Assembly: GCA_963732925.1 (NCBI GenBank)
Contig: CAVTBJ010000015.1
Coordinates: forward strand, 47,843 to 111,842
Direction: 5' to 3'
Length of the DNA: 64,000 nucleotides
Source: DASZRZ01 sp963732925
Lineage (GTDB): Bacteria; Acidobacteriota; Terriglobia; Terriglobales; Acidobacteriaceae
In this document: positions 1-8,598 of the stretch, piece after piece
How the letters are laid out: each line of letters begins with the position of its first letter
Position numbering within the stretch: position 1 is the first letter of the stretch
The notes under the pieces: generated by a model
Seen by the model: the letters and a program-made list of their open reading frames with translations, nothing else
What the model was told of the DNA's origin: nothing
The model's database searches: none
Made by a program: the position numbers and the translations under genes

Positions 1-48
1 TCCAGCGGGTGGAGCGATGGAAACGGCGGCTGCTAGAATCCGGATGTC

Positions 49-786
49 ATGATCTATCGCAGCGACAATCGCACTCCGGACCGGATGCGTCCGGTGAACA
101 TCGTTCCCGATTTTATCTCCACGGCCGAGGGCTCGGCTCTGATTGAAGTGGGCAACACGCGGGTCATCTGTACCGCATCGGTCGAGGAATCGCTGCCTGG
201 TTGGCTGCGCGGCAGGGGGCGGGGCTGGGTGACCAGCGAATATGGAATGCTTCCCCGGGCCACGCTGACGCGTTCACCGCGCGAGGCCGCGCGAGGAAAA
301 GTGAGCGGGCGTGGGCACGAAATCCAACGGCTCATCGGGCGCTCGCTGCGGGCCGTAGTGGACCTGGAGCAACTGGGAGAACGCTCGGTCTGGATCGACT
401 GCGACGTCATCCAGGCGGACGGCGGGACGCGCACGGCGTCCATTACGGGCGCCTTTGTGGCGCTGGGGCTGGCGCTGAATCGGCTGGTGGAAGCCGGGAC
501 ACTGACTGCGGTTCCGCTGCGCGACTTTGTGGCCGCGACCAGCGTGGGGATTGTGGACGGAGAGGTTCTGCTGGATTTGACGTACGAGGAAGACTCGCGG
601 GCAGAAGTCGATATGAACCTGGTGGTAACCGGCGGCAGAAAGATCGTGGAGATCCAGGGGACGGCAGAGCAGAAGCCGTTCGACGACGAACAACTGGCCC
701 GCATGGTCGAGTTGGGCAAGCGCGGCGTGGAACAGCTCATCGTGCGGCAGCAGCGAGTGCTTTCAAACCTGCTGCTGCGGCAGTAG
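49..786 (+). CDS. rph: Ribonuclease PH
   Basis: Phosphorolytic 3'-5' exoribonuclease that trims the 3' ends of tRNA precursors and other RNAs in the cytoplasm. At 245 codons it has the usual family length. Seen in order: the RSDNRTPDRMRPV start, the RGRGRGW and EYGMLPRAT segments near residues 54-70, the arginine-rich RGHEIQRLIGRSLRA segment near 90-104, the DCDVIQADGGTRTASI phosphate-binding/catalytic region near 118-133, and the conserved EIQGTAEQKPF near 204-214. The ATG at 49 gives the family N-terminus; only 48 bases precede it and no strong Shine-Dalgarno is visible. The next gene on the same strand starts 182 bases later with its own strong ribosome site, so it need not be cotranscribed. 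Confidence 0.96.
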   Translation: MIYRSDNRTPDRMRPVNIVPDFISTAEGSALIEVGNTRVICTASVEESLPGWLRGRGRGWVTSEYGMLPRATLTRSPREAARGKVSGRGHEIQRLIGRSLRAVVDLEQLGERSVWIDCDVIQADGGTRTASITGAFVALGLALNRLVEAGTLTAVPLRDFVAATSVGIVDGEVLLDLTYEEDSRAEVDMNLVVTGGRKIVEIQGTAEQKPFDDEQLARMVELGKRGVEQLIVRQQRVLSNLLLRQ

Positions 787-968
787 GCAGCTTGCAGCGC
801 GGAGCGGCGCACAAGGCTTCCGCCCACCCAATTTTGCGAGATCGGGGATGTGCGCCCTTCGACCTGTTCCGCAATCGCCTCCGGGCGGAATGTACAATAG
901 CTGGTTTGGGCGGTGGCAGTGTGTATGCCAAGCCGGACTCAAGCCGAACCAATGCAGGAGGATTGACC

Positions 969-1982
969 GTGAAGTTGACAGCAGGAAAGCTGGCAGGCCT
1001 GAAACGGGTTTCCAACTCGCGCGGGGTGATTGCCGCCGCGGCTATGGACCAGAGAGGATCTCTGCGCAAAGCCCTGGCCGCGGAAAAAGGCGGCGAAGTC
1101 AATGACGGCATGCTGGAGGAGTTCAAGAGCCTGGTTACCGAGGTGCTCACCCGCCATGCCAGCGCAATTCTGCTGGACCCGGAATTCGGACTGCCGGCCT
1201 CCAAGCGCCGCGCCAAGGATTCCGGCCTGCTGCTGGCCTACGAGAAAACCGGATACGACAAGACGGGATCAGGGCGCCTGCCGGACCTGCTGGACGAATG
1301 GTCGGTGCGGCGGCTGAAGGAAGCGGGCGCCGACTGCATTAAAATCCTGCTTTACTACACGCCGTTCGATCCCCCGGACATCAACGACAAAAAGCATGCC
1401 TGGGCGGAACGCATCGGCGACGAGTGCCGCGCAAATGATATCCCCTACTTCCTGGAACTGGTGGGCTACGAAGAGGGCGCGGACGAAAAAGGGCTGGAGT
1501 ACGCGAAAAAAAAGCCCGCAGTGGTGACCGGCAGCATGGCCGAATTCACCAAGGAACGTTACGGCGTGGACGTGCTCAAGGTGGAGTTGCCGATCAACAT
1601 GAAATACGTGGAAGGCACAAAAGCCTACGCCGGGAAGACGGCGTACACCCGCGACCAGGCCAAGCGCCTGCTGCTGGAGTCGGCCAAAGTGACCAGCAAG
1701 CCCTTTATTTACCTTTCGGCGGGGGTGAGCAACGAGGAGTTCACCGAATCGCTGGACCTGGTGGCACAATCGGGAGTGAAGTACAACGGGGTGCTCTGCG
1801 GACGGGCGACGTGGAAAAATGGGATTGCCGTCTATGCCAAGCAGGGCGCCGCGGCCTTCCGCGCCTGGCTGGACGATCAGGGGGTTAAGAACATCAGCAA
1901 CGTGAATGAAAAGCTGAAAGCGGCGAGCTCCTGGCACTCGATTTACGACGTGAACGAACCGGCGATGGCGAGCGCCGACTAG
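969..1982 (+). CDS. Tagatose 1,6-bisphosphate aldolase family protein (LacD-like)
   Basis: Class I aldolase of the LacD family, which cleaves tagatose 1,6-bisphosphate to dihydroxyacetone phosphate and glyceraldehyde 3-phosphate; related members act on other ketose bisphosphates. 337 residues. Seen: the AAMDQRGSLRK entry motif near residue 24, the ILLDPEFGLPA strand, and the DVLKVELPINM segment holding the expected Schiff-base lysine of the family. I chose the GTG at 969 because AGGAGGA lies at 956-962, six bases upstream; the frame stays open further upstream but only as the shadow of rph. A strong terminator follows. The exact substrate cannot be read from sequence; no other lac/tagatose genes are nearby, so a general ketose-bisphosphate role is possible. 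Confidence 0.9.
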   Translation: MKLTAGKLAGLKRVSNSRGVIAAAAMDQRGSLRKALAAEKGGEVNDGMLEEFKSLVTEVLTRHASAILLDPEFGLPASKRRAKDSGLLLAYEKTGYDKTGSGRLPDLLDEWSVRRLKEAGADCIKILLYYTPFDPPDINDKKHAWAERIGDECRANDIPYFLELVGYEEGADEKGLEYAKKKPAVVTGSMAEFTKERYGVDVLKVELPINMKYVEGTKAYAGKTAYTRDQAKRLLLESAKVTSKPFIYLSAGVSNEEFTESLDLVAQSGVKYNGVLCGRATWKNGIAVYAKQGAAAFRAWLDDQGVKNISNVNEKLKAASSWHSIYDVNEPAMASAD

Positions 1983-2009
1983 CCGCGGTTTCGAGCAGAA
2001 GCTTCACCC

Positions 2010-2037
2010 GGGCGTGCACAAGCACGCCCTTTGTTTT
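2010..2037 (+). terminator. Rho-independent terminator after the LacD-like gene
   Basis: GGGCGTGC (2010-2017), loop ACAA, GCACGCCC (2022-2029), then TTTGTTTT. An 8-bp GC-rich perfect stem with a U-rich tail, 28 bases after the aldolase stop codon, facing the convergent glutaredoxin gene. Confidence 0.88.
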
Positions 2038-2066
2038 CCGGGCTGAAGCATCCGATGGTTTGGAAA

Positions 2067-2321
2067 TTAAGAATTCGTGGCTTCGGTAGAAAAGACTTCC
2101 TGCAGTTGTTCGGGGTCGAAGCCGATGAAGACCTGCTCGCCAATTACCAGGGTGGGAGTCGAGCGGCTTTCATACTTGTGGACCAGATCCTGAACAGCCT
2201 GCGGATCGAGGGAAATATCGCGTTCCTCGAATTCCACACCTTTGTCGCGGAGGAACGATTTCACCCATCGGCACGGAGGACAGTCCGGTTGCGTAAAGAT
2301 AACGACTTTGTGTTGCGCCAT
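2067..2321 (-). CDS. Glutaredoxin family protein
   Basis: Small thiol-disulfide oxidoreductase of 84 residues. Seen: an N-terminal beta strand KVVIFTQ, the redox motif CPPC followed by RW (near residues 12-17), the TPTLVIG cis-proline segment near 58-64, and a C-terminal helix FDPEQLQEVF. The frame is open 21 codons further upstream, but the ATG at 2321 gives the compact family start. The CPPC motif with a following basic/aromatic pair is typical of NrdH/YruB-like glutaredoxins rather than thioredoxin. It ends near the convergent terminator of the upstream gene and is transcribed leftward, downstream of the cation transporter; the 270-base gap argues against tight coupling. Confidence 0.88.
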   Translation of the reverse strand: MAQHKVVIFTQPDCPPCRWVKSFLRDKGVEFEERDISLDPQAVQDLVHKYESRSTPTLVIGEQVFIGFDPEQLQEVFSTEATNS

Positions 2322-2593
2322 GATTCCAACTCTCTCCAGTTTCGCGGCTCCCGGCGGCACGGCCGGGGCTGCACAGCTTCTCATATTTTCGGCAGGCTCT
2401 TAGGCTCTTGGGCCAGCATGGGTAAGGGACTTCCCACCCCTTCAGTGTACCAATAATTGGCACTTTGCACTCTCGTCCTGCCCCGAACCGGCCGAATCGC
2501 CGGAATCAGAAGATCCGCAGTCTGCCAGGAACTTGCCTCGGGCCCCGCCATCTGCACAACCCGCCGACAAGACTCACGATACAGGCGGAGCAA

Positions 2594-4026
2594 TCAGCGG
2601 CGATTGTCCGTCGCCGGCTCCGGGTGAATGAGAACGCGGAACAGCTCGGGCACGGACTGTTTGATGCGAATCTCCAGTTCGGTCTGGATATCGTGCACAC
2701 GGGAGAGTGGCAGGGAGTCCGGCATGGTGGCATGCAGGGCGAGATAGAGCTTGCCGCGCACGTGCTTCGACCTGCAGCTCGTGGACATCCAGCACGTCGG
2801 GGAATTCCCGGAGGACGCGGCGGACCCGCCGTTCCAGGTCGAGGTCGGCGGGAGGGCTCCTCGCCGGGTTCGATAGTGGAAGGCTCGCTCTCGATGTGGG
2901 TGAGGATGGAGGCAATTTCCGGGACCTCATCGCTCATCTCCGCTTCCAGTTGCGTGACCTGGTCATGGGCCTGCTTGAGGCTAAGGCGCTCGTCGAGTTC
3001 CAGGTGCTGCTCGACGTGCAAGCGGCCGGCGAGGTCCTGCACGCTGATGTCGTGGACGTTGACGTTGTTGCGCGTGGCCACGGCGCGAATGCGATCGAAA
3101 AGGTTTTCCTCGACGGGAGCGCAGGGAACTGAGTTGACGGTGACATCGGCAGAGGGGAGCACGCGCTGGACGGCTTCGGTGACCGACGCTTCGACCTGTC
3201 CGGCGCGCTGGAAGGTAACAGTACGGTTCAGGCCGATGGTGACGTCCACGAAGTAGCGATTGCCGGCGCGGCGGATGCGAACCCGGTCGACTTCCAGCAC
3301 TCCACCGACCCCGCCAATGGCGGCGATGGCCTGATTGCGGATGCCGGGAGGGGCAGCATCGAGCAAAGCGTCGATGGTCTGGCGGGCGAGGCGCCAGCTG
3401 ACGTAGACGACGATGGCGGCGACGACCAGGGCGGCCAGAGGATCGGCAAGCTGCAGGCTGGCAATGTTCCACATCCTGCCCGCGCCCACCAGGGCCAGTC
3501 CCAGAATGACGACTCCGCTGGACCAGATATCGGTGCGGAAGTGCAGGGCGTCGGCGTGCAGAGCCTGGCTGTCATAGCGGTCGGCGATGACTTTGAGGCG
3601 GCGGGAGCGCCACCAGTCGATCACGATGGAGGCGAACATGACGCCGAAGGCGGCGAGGCTGGGCTCGATATGGACGTGCTCGTAGTAGAGCCGGCGGATG
3701 GCCTCCGAAATAATCCAAACGCAGGTCAGCAGGAGCAGGCCGGTTTCCAGGAAGGCGGAAAAATTCTCCACCTTTCCGTGGCCGTACTGGTGGTCGGCGT
3801 CGGCGGGTTTGTCGGAAATGCGGACCGAGTACAGCGTGAGCAGGGCCGCCACCAGGTCCAGGGCGGAATGCGCCGCCTCCGACAGGATGCCCAGCGAGCC
3901 AGTGGAAAATCCGACCGCGACCTTGAGCGCCGTAATAACCAGCGCTGCCAGGACCGAGTTTCTCGCCACATCGCGCTTTTCCGCGCGCATGGCTTCCGTG
4001 CTGTAGAGTGCGGGGAGGTCCGCCAT
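2594..4026 (-). CDS. Cation diffusion facilitator (CDF) transporter, two frameshifts near the 3' end
   Basis: Divalent metal (zinc/iron/cobalt/manganese class) proton antiporter in the inner membrane. The N-terminal part carries the six-helix CDF domain: GSLGILSEAAHSALD and DKPADADHQYGHGK (the metal-site HxxxD-type residues), a second set in LHADALHFRTDIWSS, then a cytoplasmic dimerisation domain. After roughly residue 380 the frame breaks near 2880 and again near 2780. The continuation RVRRVLREFPDVLDVHELQV and VRGKLYLALHATMPDS resumes a second dimerisation-like domain and ends at 2594. Staying in the first frame gives an arginine/proline-rich non-homologous tail ending at 2506. Two indels within 110 bases of GC-rich sequence are probably sequencing errors, though real decay of the extra C-terminal domain cannot be excluded. 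Confidence 0.85.
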
Positions 4027-4247
4027 AGTCGTGGGCGCTGATCTGGTCTGGGAGAATTATCGCCGCTGGACAGCGAAGTGCCAACGGGGGAATCCGGCGG
4101 GCGCCCTGGACAGGAGGGAGCACGGCAGGGCCAAGGAACCTAGCCGGGAGCCCTATGGTACCCTTGCAGCAGACTGGAAAAACGCACGGCAGTTTTGCAC
4201 GCCAGGCCGCGCCATGCGGCCAGACGGAGTTCCAGCAGAGGCGGGGC

Positions 4248-5306
4248 ATGAGCAGTTCTTCAAAGATTTCCCTTGTTCTTTTCCTGGCGCTGGTGAGCGG
4301 CATGGGCGCGCAGGCGCAGACCTCCAAACCAGCGGCTCCCAAGAAGGCGCCGGCCCAGTCAGCGAAGCCAGCGGCTCCGGAGAAGGCACCGGCGGCGGAA
4401 TCCAAGTCCGCGGAACCGGCACAGGCGGCCAAGGAGCTGCCTCCCAGCACTCCGGTGATCACGCTGGAGGGAGTTTGCCCCAAAGGCTCAATTTCCCCGG
4501 CTACGGCGTGCAAGACCGTGATCACCAAAGCCGAATTTGAGCGGCTGGCGAATGCGCTGAATCCCAACATGACAGACCAGGTGCGGCGGCAACTGGGGAC
4601 CAGCTATGGCCAGGTATTGGTTCTGGCCAACGCCGCCGAGAAGCAGGGGCTGGCGGACACTCCGGACGCAAAACAAGTCCTGGAGTTTGCGCGCCTGCAG
4701 GGCCTGGCTCAGGTGCTGGTACGCAAGACCCAAGAAGAAGCGGAAAAGATTCCCCCCGAGGAAATTCAGAAGTATTACCAGGACCATTTGTCGAATTACG
4801 AAGAAGCTACCATGCGGCGCCTCTTCATTCCCAAATTCAAAGTGGAGAAGCAGGGTGAAAAGCCCGTACCGCTGGACAAGGCGACGGTCGACGCCACGGC
4901 ACAAAAGATCAAGGCGGCGGCGGCCGCGGGACAGCCCTTCGACAAACTGCAAAAGGACGCTTACGATCAACTGGGCGTGACCACCGAACCTCCTCCGACC
5001 GATCCCGTGACCATCACGCGCGAACAGATGCCGGACATGCACGAAGCGGCATTCGATCTGAAACCGGGAGAGGTCTCGCAACTGTTCGAGCAGCCGGGGG
5101 GCATCTACATCTACAAAGTGGAAGCCAAGAAGACCCAGCCCTTGGAGCAGGTGAGGTCGCAGATTGAACAGACCATGGCGGAATCCCGAATGCAGACCAA
5201 AATGCTCGAAGAGACCGGTGGAGCGTCTCCCCAACTGAACGACGACTATTTTGGCAAGGAACCGCCCGAGCAGCCGCAGATGCCCCCGGGGCACCCGCAG
5301 CAGTAG
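4248..5306 (+). CDS. Secreted PpiC/SurA-type peptidyl-prolyl cis-trans isomerase
   Basis: Periplasmic parvulin-type foldase. 352 residues from the ATG at 4248, chosen because it begins a typical signal peptide (KISLVLFLALVSGMGAQA). A low-complexity lysine/alanine/proline linker follows (near residues 25-65), then a SurA-N-like helical region (TKAEFERLANALNPNMTDQ onward) and a parvulin-like domain near 175-310 (EEATMRRLFIPKF, GQPFDKLQKDAYDQLG, LKPGEVSQLFEQPGGIYIYKV). The tail is proline- and glutamine-rich. An upstream in-frame start would add 31 residues before the signal and is unlikely. It stands alone and ends at a very strong terminator. Likely role: outer-membrane or secreted-protein folding. 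Confidence 0.85.
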   Translation: MSSSSKISLVLFLALVSGMGAQAQTSKPAAPKKAPAQSAKPAAPEKAPAAESKSAEPAQAAKELPPSTPVITLEGVCPKGSISPATACKTVITKAEFERLANALNPNMTDQVRRQLGTSYGQVLVLANAAEKQGLADTPDAKQVLEFARLQGLAQVLVRKTQEEAEKIPPEEIQKYYQDHLSNYEEATMRRLFIPKFKVEKQGEKPVPLDKATVDATAQKIKAAAAAGQPFDKLQKDAYDQLGVTTEPPPTDPVTITREQMPDMHEAAFDLKPGEVSQLFEQPGGIYIYKVEAKKTQPLEQVRSQIEQTMAESRMQTKMLEETGGASPQLNDDYFGKEPPEQPQMPPGHPQQ

Positions 5307-5330
5307 CATCCGGTTTGCCCGGTTTGAGGA

Positions 5331-5358
5331 AACCCGGCCAGAAATGGCCGGGTTTTTC
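5331..5358 (+). terminator. Rho-independent terminator with GAAA tetraloop
   Basis: AACCCGGCCA (5331-5340), loop GAAA, TGGCCGGGTT (5345-5354), then TTTC. A perfect 10-bp stem closed by a GNRA tetraloop, 25 bases after the PPIase stop codon. Confidence 0.93.
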
Positions 5359-5664
5359 TTTGCGCGCGGCAGGCTCTGCCAGTTGGAAAAGCCCCGGACG
5401 CCGCGCTTTCTGTGGGCTTTATTACTTCAGGAGTTCCGCAGAGAGTTGCGTCACCCGCTGCAGTTCGGTTTCGAGCATCGACATCATTTGGAGCGACAGC
5501 GGGCTAAGACTAGCTTGGCTCTTGAGAGCGTGCAACGCGAATACGGCTCCTTGCCTATCAGGCAGGTCAGGGAAGTGTTGGACCGTGCCTCCCCCGCCTC
5601 CATCGACTCTCCCCTGCGCTCAGAATCACATCTCCCTTTAGGGGTGAACTTCCGCGACCGCGCA
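5359..5664. other. Intergenic stretch without a recognised gene
   Basis: About 300 bases between the terminator and the convergent end of ubiE. On the minus strand a short open frame ends at 5422 with a helical-looking tail (SLQMMSMLETELQRVTQLS), but it has no usable start codon before an in-frame stop. I do not call it a gene; it could be the remnant of one. Confidence 0.4.
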
Positions 5665-6441
5665 TTAGGTAAGGGGTTTTTTCCCGCGATACAGGCCCGC
5701 GATCCCGAAGGTGTAAGGAGTCCAGGAGACGGGGATGAAGCCGGCGGCGCGCATGCGGGCCAGCATGGCTTCAGGCGCGGGAAAGCGCTCGACCGAGGTG
5801 GGAAGGTACGCATCGTAGGCTCCGCTGATGCCGGAGATGAGCCGTCCCACGCGCGGCAGCACATGGTGGAAGTACACGCGGTAGAGACGACCGAGAACTC
5901 CGCGAGGAACCGAGAAGTCGAGAATGCCGAGCTCGCCGCCGGGGCGGAGGACGCGGTGGATTTCACGCAGTCCGGCATCGTAGTCGGCAAGATTGCGGAA
6001 GCCGAAGGCTGAGGTCACGAGGTCCAGATGGGCACCGGGAAGCGGAAGCTGGAGCGCGTCGGCTTCGATCCACCCGGCAGGAGAAAATTTGTGCCGCGCC
6101 GCCTTGGCCTGGGCGCGAACCAGCATGGCGGAGGAAAAGTCGGCGCCCCAGATGCGGGCGCGCGAGTTCCCTGCCCGACGGCGCAGGGCAAAGGCCATGT
6201 CTCCGGTTCCGCAGCATATGTCGAGAACCCGGGCTTCGTCGCGCCGCAGAATATGCCGGAAGCTGCGCGAGGCGCGCCACCACCAGGTGCGGTCAACGTT
6301 CAGCGACAGCAGGTGGTTGAGCAGATCGTAACGCGGCGCGATGGAGGTAAACATCTGGCGCACGGCGCGGGAGGCGGATTCCGGGTCCCGCGCCCCCGCG
6401 GGACTGGCTCCCACCACCAGCGGCTTGGAGGATTGCGGCAT
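5665..6441 (-). CDS. ubiE: Demethylmenaquinone / ubiquinone C-methyltransferase (UbiE/MenG family)
   Basis: SAM-dependent C-methyltransferase that finishes menaquinone (or ubiquinone) synthesis. 258 residues. Seen: the IAPRYDLLNHLLSLNVDRTWW entry segment near residues 34-53, SAM motif I VLDICCGTGDMA near 72-83, FGFRNLADYDAGLREIHRVL (the UbiE signature) and LRPGGELGILDFS, and the C-terminal FGIAGLYRGKKP. Its lineage would use menaquinone, so the MenG role is the likelier one (inference). It is the last gene of a leftward run, 28 bases after the Tam-like methyltransferase. Confidence 0.92.
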   Translation of the reverse strand: MPQSSKPLVVGASPAGARDPESASRAVRQMFTSIAPRYDLLNHLLSLNVDRTWWWRASRSFRHILRRDEARVLDICCGTGDMAFALRRRAGNSRARIWGADFSSAMLVRAQAKAARHKFSPAGWIEADALQLPLPGAHLDLVTSAFGFRNLADYDAGLREIHRVLRPGGELGILDFSVPRGVLGRLYRVYFHHVLPRVGRLISGISGAYDAYLPTSVERFPAPEAMLARMRAAGFIPVSWTPYTFGIAGLYRGKKPLT

Positions 6442-6469
6442 ACCAGGTGATTGTAACGTGCCGCGCAGG

Positions 6470-7279
6470 TCAGCCAGCGTGCGGTTTTCTGGCGCTGATG
6501 TTCAACCGCCAGTAGTCCAGTTCCAGATTCAGCTTTTCTCTGGCGATTGCCGTGCATTCGTCGAGGAACTGCTCGCGGAGGGCGGGGCCGGAAATACAGG
6601 CCAGGTGATTCTTCAGCACAACCGTGGAGGTGAACTGGCGGAACTCCTGCGGGGTGGCGAAGCGACAGGGGGCGGCTTCCAGGCCGGTGCAAATTTCGAC
6701 AAATTCGGCGGCTTGCAGGCGTCGCGCCGTGGTCTGGGGATCGGCAAACAGCCAGGTGTCGTGCCAATCGGCAAAGTAACGAGCGTACGGTTCCTGAGAC
6801 ATGATTTTTCGAACCTCGGCAAGCAGGCCGGCGAGGTTGGGGCCTCCTCCACATTGCGCTTCGAGCCAGCCGCCGGGCTTGAGAACGGAAAACAACTCGC
6901 GGAAGAGACGGTCCGGGTCGAGGACCCAATGAAAGACCGCATTGCTGAAGATGCCGTCGAAGACCGAGGCGAACGGCAGGGCGGTAAGGCTGGCGCAGAC
7001 CGTGGAAACATTCGGAACGCCCTCGTCCGCATAGGTCTGGCGTGCGGTGCGCAGCATGTTCCGGGAAAGATCGACGCCGATGACGCAGCCTTGGGGCAGG
7101 CGGCGGGCGAGCACCGCGGAAACGCGTCCGCTGCCGCATCCGGCGTCGAGCACGGTTTCGTTGCCGCGCAGGGTGAGCCGGTCGACAAGCCGGGTCCCCC
7201 AGCCGAACTGGATGTCGGAAACGCGATGGTAGGACTCGGAATTCCACTCGCGAGTCTTCCACTCTGGACCTGAGGACAT
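6470..7279 (-). CDS. Class I SAM-dependent methyltransferase (trans-aconitate methyltransferase-like)
   Basis: Cytoplasmic methyltransferase of 269 residues. Seen: an N-terminal segment like the Tam family (EWNSESYHRVSDIQFGWG), SAM motif I VLDAGCGSGRVSAVL near residues 43-57, VIGVDLSRNML, FDGIFSNAVFHWVLDPD (the substrate-side helix typical of Tam), and FSVLKPGGWLEAQCGG. The start at ATG 7279 has GGGAG a few bases upstream and lies 20 bases after the stop of the cystathionine gamma-synthase-like gene, so the two are probably cotranscribed. A longer open frame upstream is the shadow of that gene. Substrate unknown; trans-aconitate is only the nearest named relative. Confidence 0.85.
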   Translation of the reverse strand: MSSGPEWKTREWNSESYHRVSDIQFGWGTRLVDRLTLRGNETVLDAGCGSGRVSAVLARRLPQGCVIGVDLSRNMLRTARQTYADEGVPNVSTVCASLTALPFASVFDGIFSNAVFHWVLDPDRLFRELFSVLKPGGWLEAQCGGGPNLAGLLAEVRKIMSQEPYARYFADWHDTWLFADPQTTARRLQAAEFVEICTGLEAAPCRFATPQEFRQFTSTVVLKNHLACISGPALREQFLDECTAIAREKLNLELDYWRLNISARKPHAG

Positions 7280-7299
7280 ACCACTCCCACCTGCCAAGT

Positions 7300-8475
7300 T
7301 CAGATCGCCTTCAACGCCACTTCCAGATCGGAAATGATGTCGCGGACGTCTTCGATTCCAACCGAAAGCCTCACCATGCCGTCGCTGATGCCGATGGCGC
7401 GTCTTCCCTTCCCGCCGATTGCAGCGTGCGTCATGGTGGCGGGATGGGAGATAAGCGTCTCCACGCCGCCAAGCGATTCTCCCAGAGTCAGCGTGCCTTT
7501 GACGTGGCGCAGCATGCGCCTGGCGTTCCTGAGGGAGCCGGTCTCGATGGTAATCATGGAGCCAAACCCGCTCATCTGGCGGCGGGCAAGCTGATACTGA
7601 GGATGCGATGGCAGTCCGGGATAGAACACCTGCTTCACCTTGCGATGGGCGGCCAGGAACTGAGCCACTTGGCGTCCATTGGCGTCGTGCTGGCGCATGC
7701 GGACGGCGAGCGTCTTCACTCCGCGCAGAACCAGCCAGCATTCGAAAGGTGAAAGAATGGCTCCTGCCGATTTCTGGATGAAGGCCAGCCGCTCGGCCTG
7801 TTCCTTGCGGGTGCACACGATCACACCGCCCAGTCCATCGGAGTGGCCGTTCAGGAATTTCGTGGTGGAATGGATCACCATGTCTGCGCCCAGTTCGATG
7901 GGGCGCTGGAAAAAGGGTGACATAAACGTGTTGTCCACCACGAGTTCGACCTTCTTCTGGCGGCACAGGCGCGAGATGGAGCGGAGATCGCTGAGCGCCA
8001 TGAGTGGATTGGTCGGGGTTTCGACATAGACATAGCGCGTGGCGGGACGGATGGCCTTGCTCACAGCGTTCAGGTCGGCGGTGTCGACATAGGTGAATTC
8101 GAGACCGCAGTTGGCCAGGATCTGGTTGAACAGCCGCGGCACGCCTCCGTAAACATTGTGCGAGCAGACGAGGTGGTCGCCGGCCTTCATCATGGTACAG
8201 AGGGCGTTAATGGCGGCCATGCCGCTGGAGAAGACACGGCTGGCCACACCTCCCTCCAGCGCGGCCAGGTTCTCTTCCAGGCGATCGCGCGTGGGATTGG
8301 TGACGCGGGCGTATTCATATCCGGCTCGTGGTTTGCCGAGTTCGTCCTGCACGTAGGTTGAAGTTGCGTAGATGGGAACGGAAACCGCGCCGGTAAGCGC
8401 CTCCGGCTCCTGCCCGGCGTGGATGGCGATGGTGGAGAGTCCGCGGGATGGCTTGGGTTTGGGCATGGGTATCAA
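7300..8475 (-). CDS. Cys/Met metabolism PLP-dependent enzyme (cystathionine gamma-synthase/lyase)
   Basis: PLP enzyme of transsulfuration, 391 residues, normal family length. Seen: GAVSVPIYATSTYVQ, YEYARVTNPTRD near residue 55, SSGMAAINALCTMMKAGDH, YVYVETPTNPLM, LVVDNTFMSPFFQRP, the PLP lysine in VIHSTTKFLNGHSD near 200-213, and the C-terminal LGGVETLISHPATMTHA. The sequence cannot separate gamma-synthase (MetB) from gamma-lyase (MetC/Cth). The neighbouring cysteine synthase, 123 bases upstream on the same strand, supports sulfur amino-acid interconversion. The gap between the two contains a palindromic repeat. Confidence 0.9.
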   Translation of the reverse strand: MIPMPKPKPSRGLSTIAIHAGQEPEALTGAVSVPIYATSTYVQDELGKPRAGYEYARVTNPTRDRLEENLAALEGGVASRVFSSGMAAINALCTMMKAGDHLVCSHNVYGGVPRLFNQILANCGLEFTYVDTADLNAVSKAIRPATRYVYVETPTNPLMALSDLRSISRLCRQKKVELVVDNTFMSPFFQRPIELGADMVIHSTTKFLNGHSDGLGGVIVCTRKEQAERLAFIQKSAGAILSPFECWLVLRGVKTLAVRMRQHDANGRQVAQFLAAHRKVKQVFYPGLPSHPQYQLARRQMSGFGSMITIETGSLRNARRMLRHVKGTLTLGESLGGVETLISHPATMTHAAIGGKGRRAIGISDGMVRLSVGIEDVRDIISDLEVALKAI

Positions 8476-8501
8476 TGCTCAGGACCGCAAAAGTAAAAGC
8501 T

Positions 8502-8591
8502 GAACCACAAAAGACACAAAGGTAGCACGAAGCACTTCCTGGAACTCTTTGTGGATCTCTATGTAACCTTCGCGTCTTTGTAGTAAAGGTT
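8502..8591. repeat. Imperfect palindromic intergenic repeat unit
   Basis: The left arm around 8503-8524 (CACAAAAGACACAAAGGT) is complementary, with few mismatches, to the right arm around 8565-8587 (ACCTTCGCGTCTTTGT). The spacer contains a smaller CACAAAG-like copy (CTCTTTGTGG). From memory, similar CACAAAG/CTTTGTG units are common dispersed intergenic elements in environmental bacteria. It sits between cysK and the cystathionine gamma-synthase-like gene and could form a large hairpin in their shared transcript. Confidence 0.6.
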
Positions 8592-8598
8592 TTTCGGG

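Noticed and set aside
201..968. Upstream extension of the LacD-like gene frame and antisense frames over rph
   Set aside because: Arginine/glycine-rich shadow of rph; a ribosome site places the start at 969.
2381..2593. Short minus frame upstream of glutaredoxin
   Set aside because: No ribosome site or motif; it is intergenic sequence plus the tail of the wrong transporter frame.
7280..7966. In-frame extension of the Tam-like methyltransferase to 7966
   Set aside because: It overlaps the cystathionine gamma-synthase-like gene and has no domain; the ATG at 7279 has a ribosome site.
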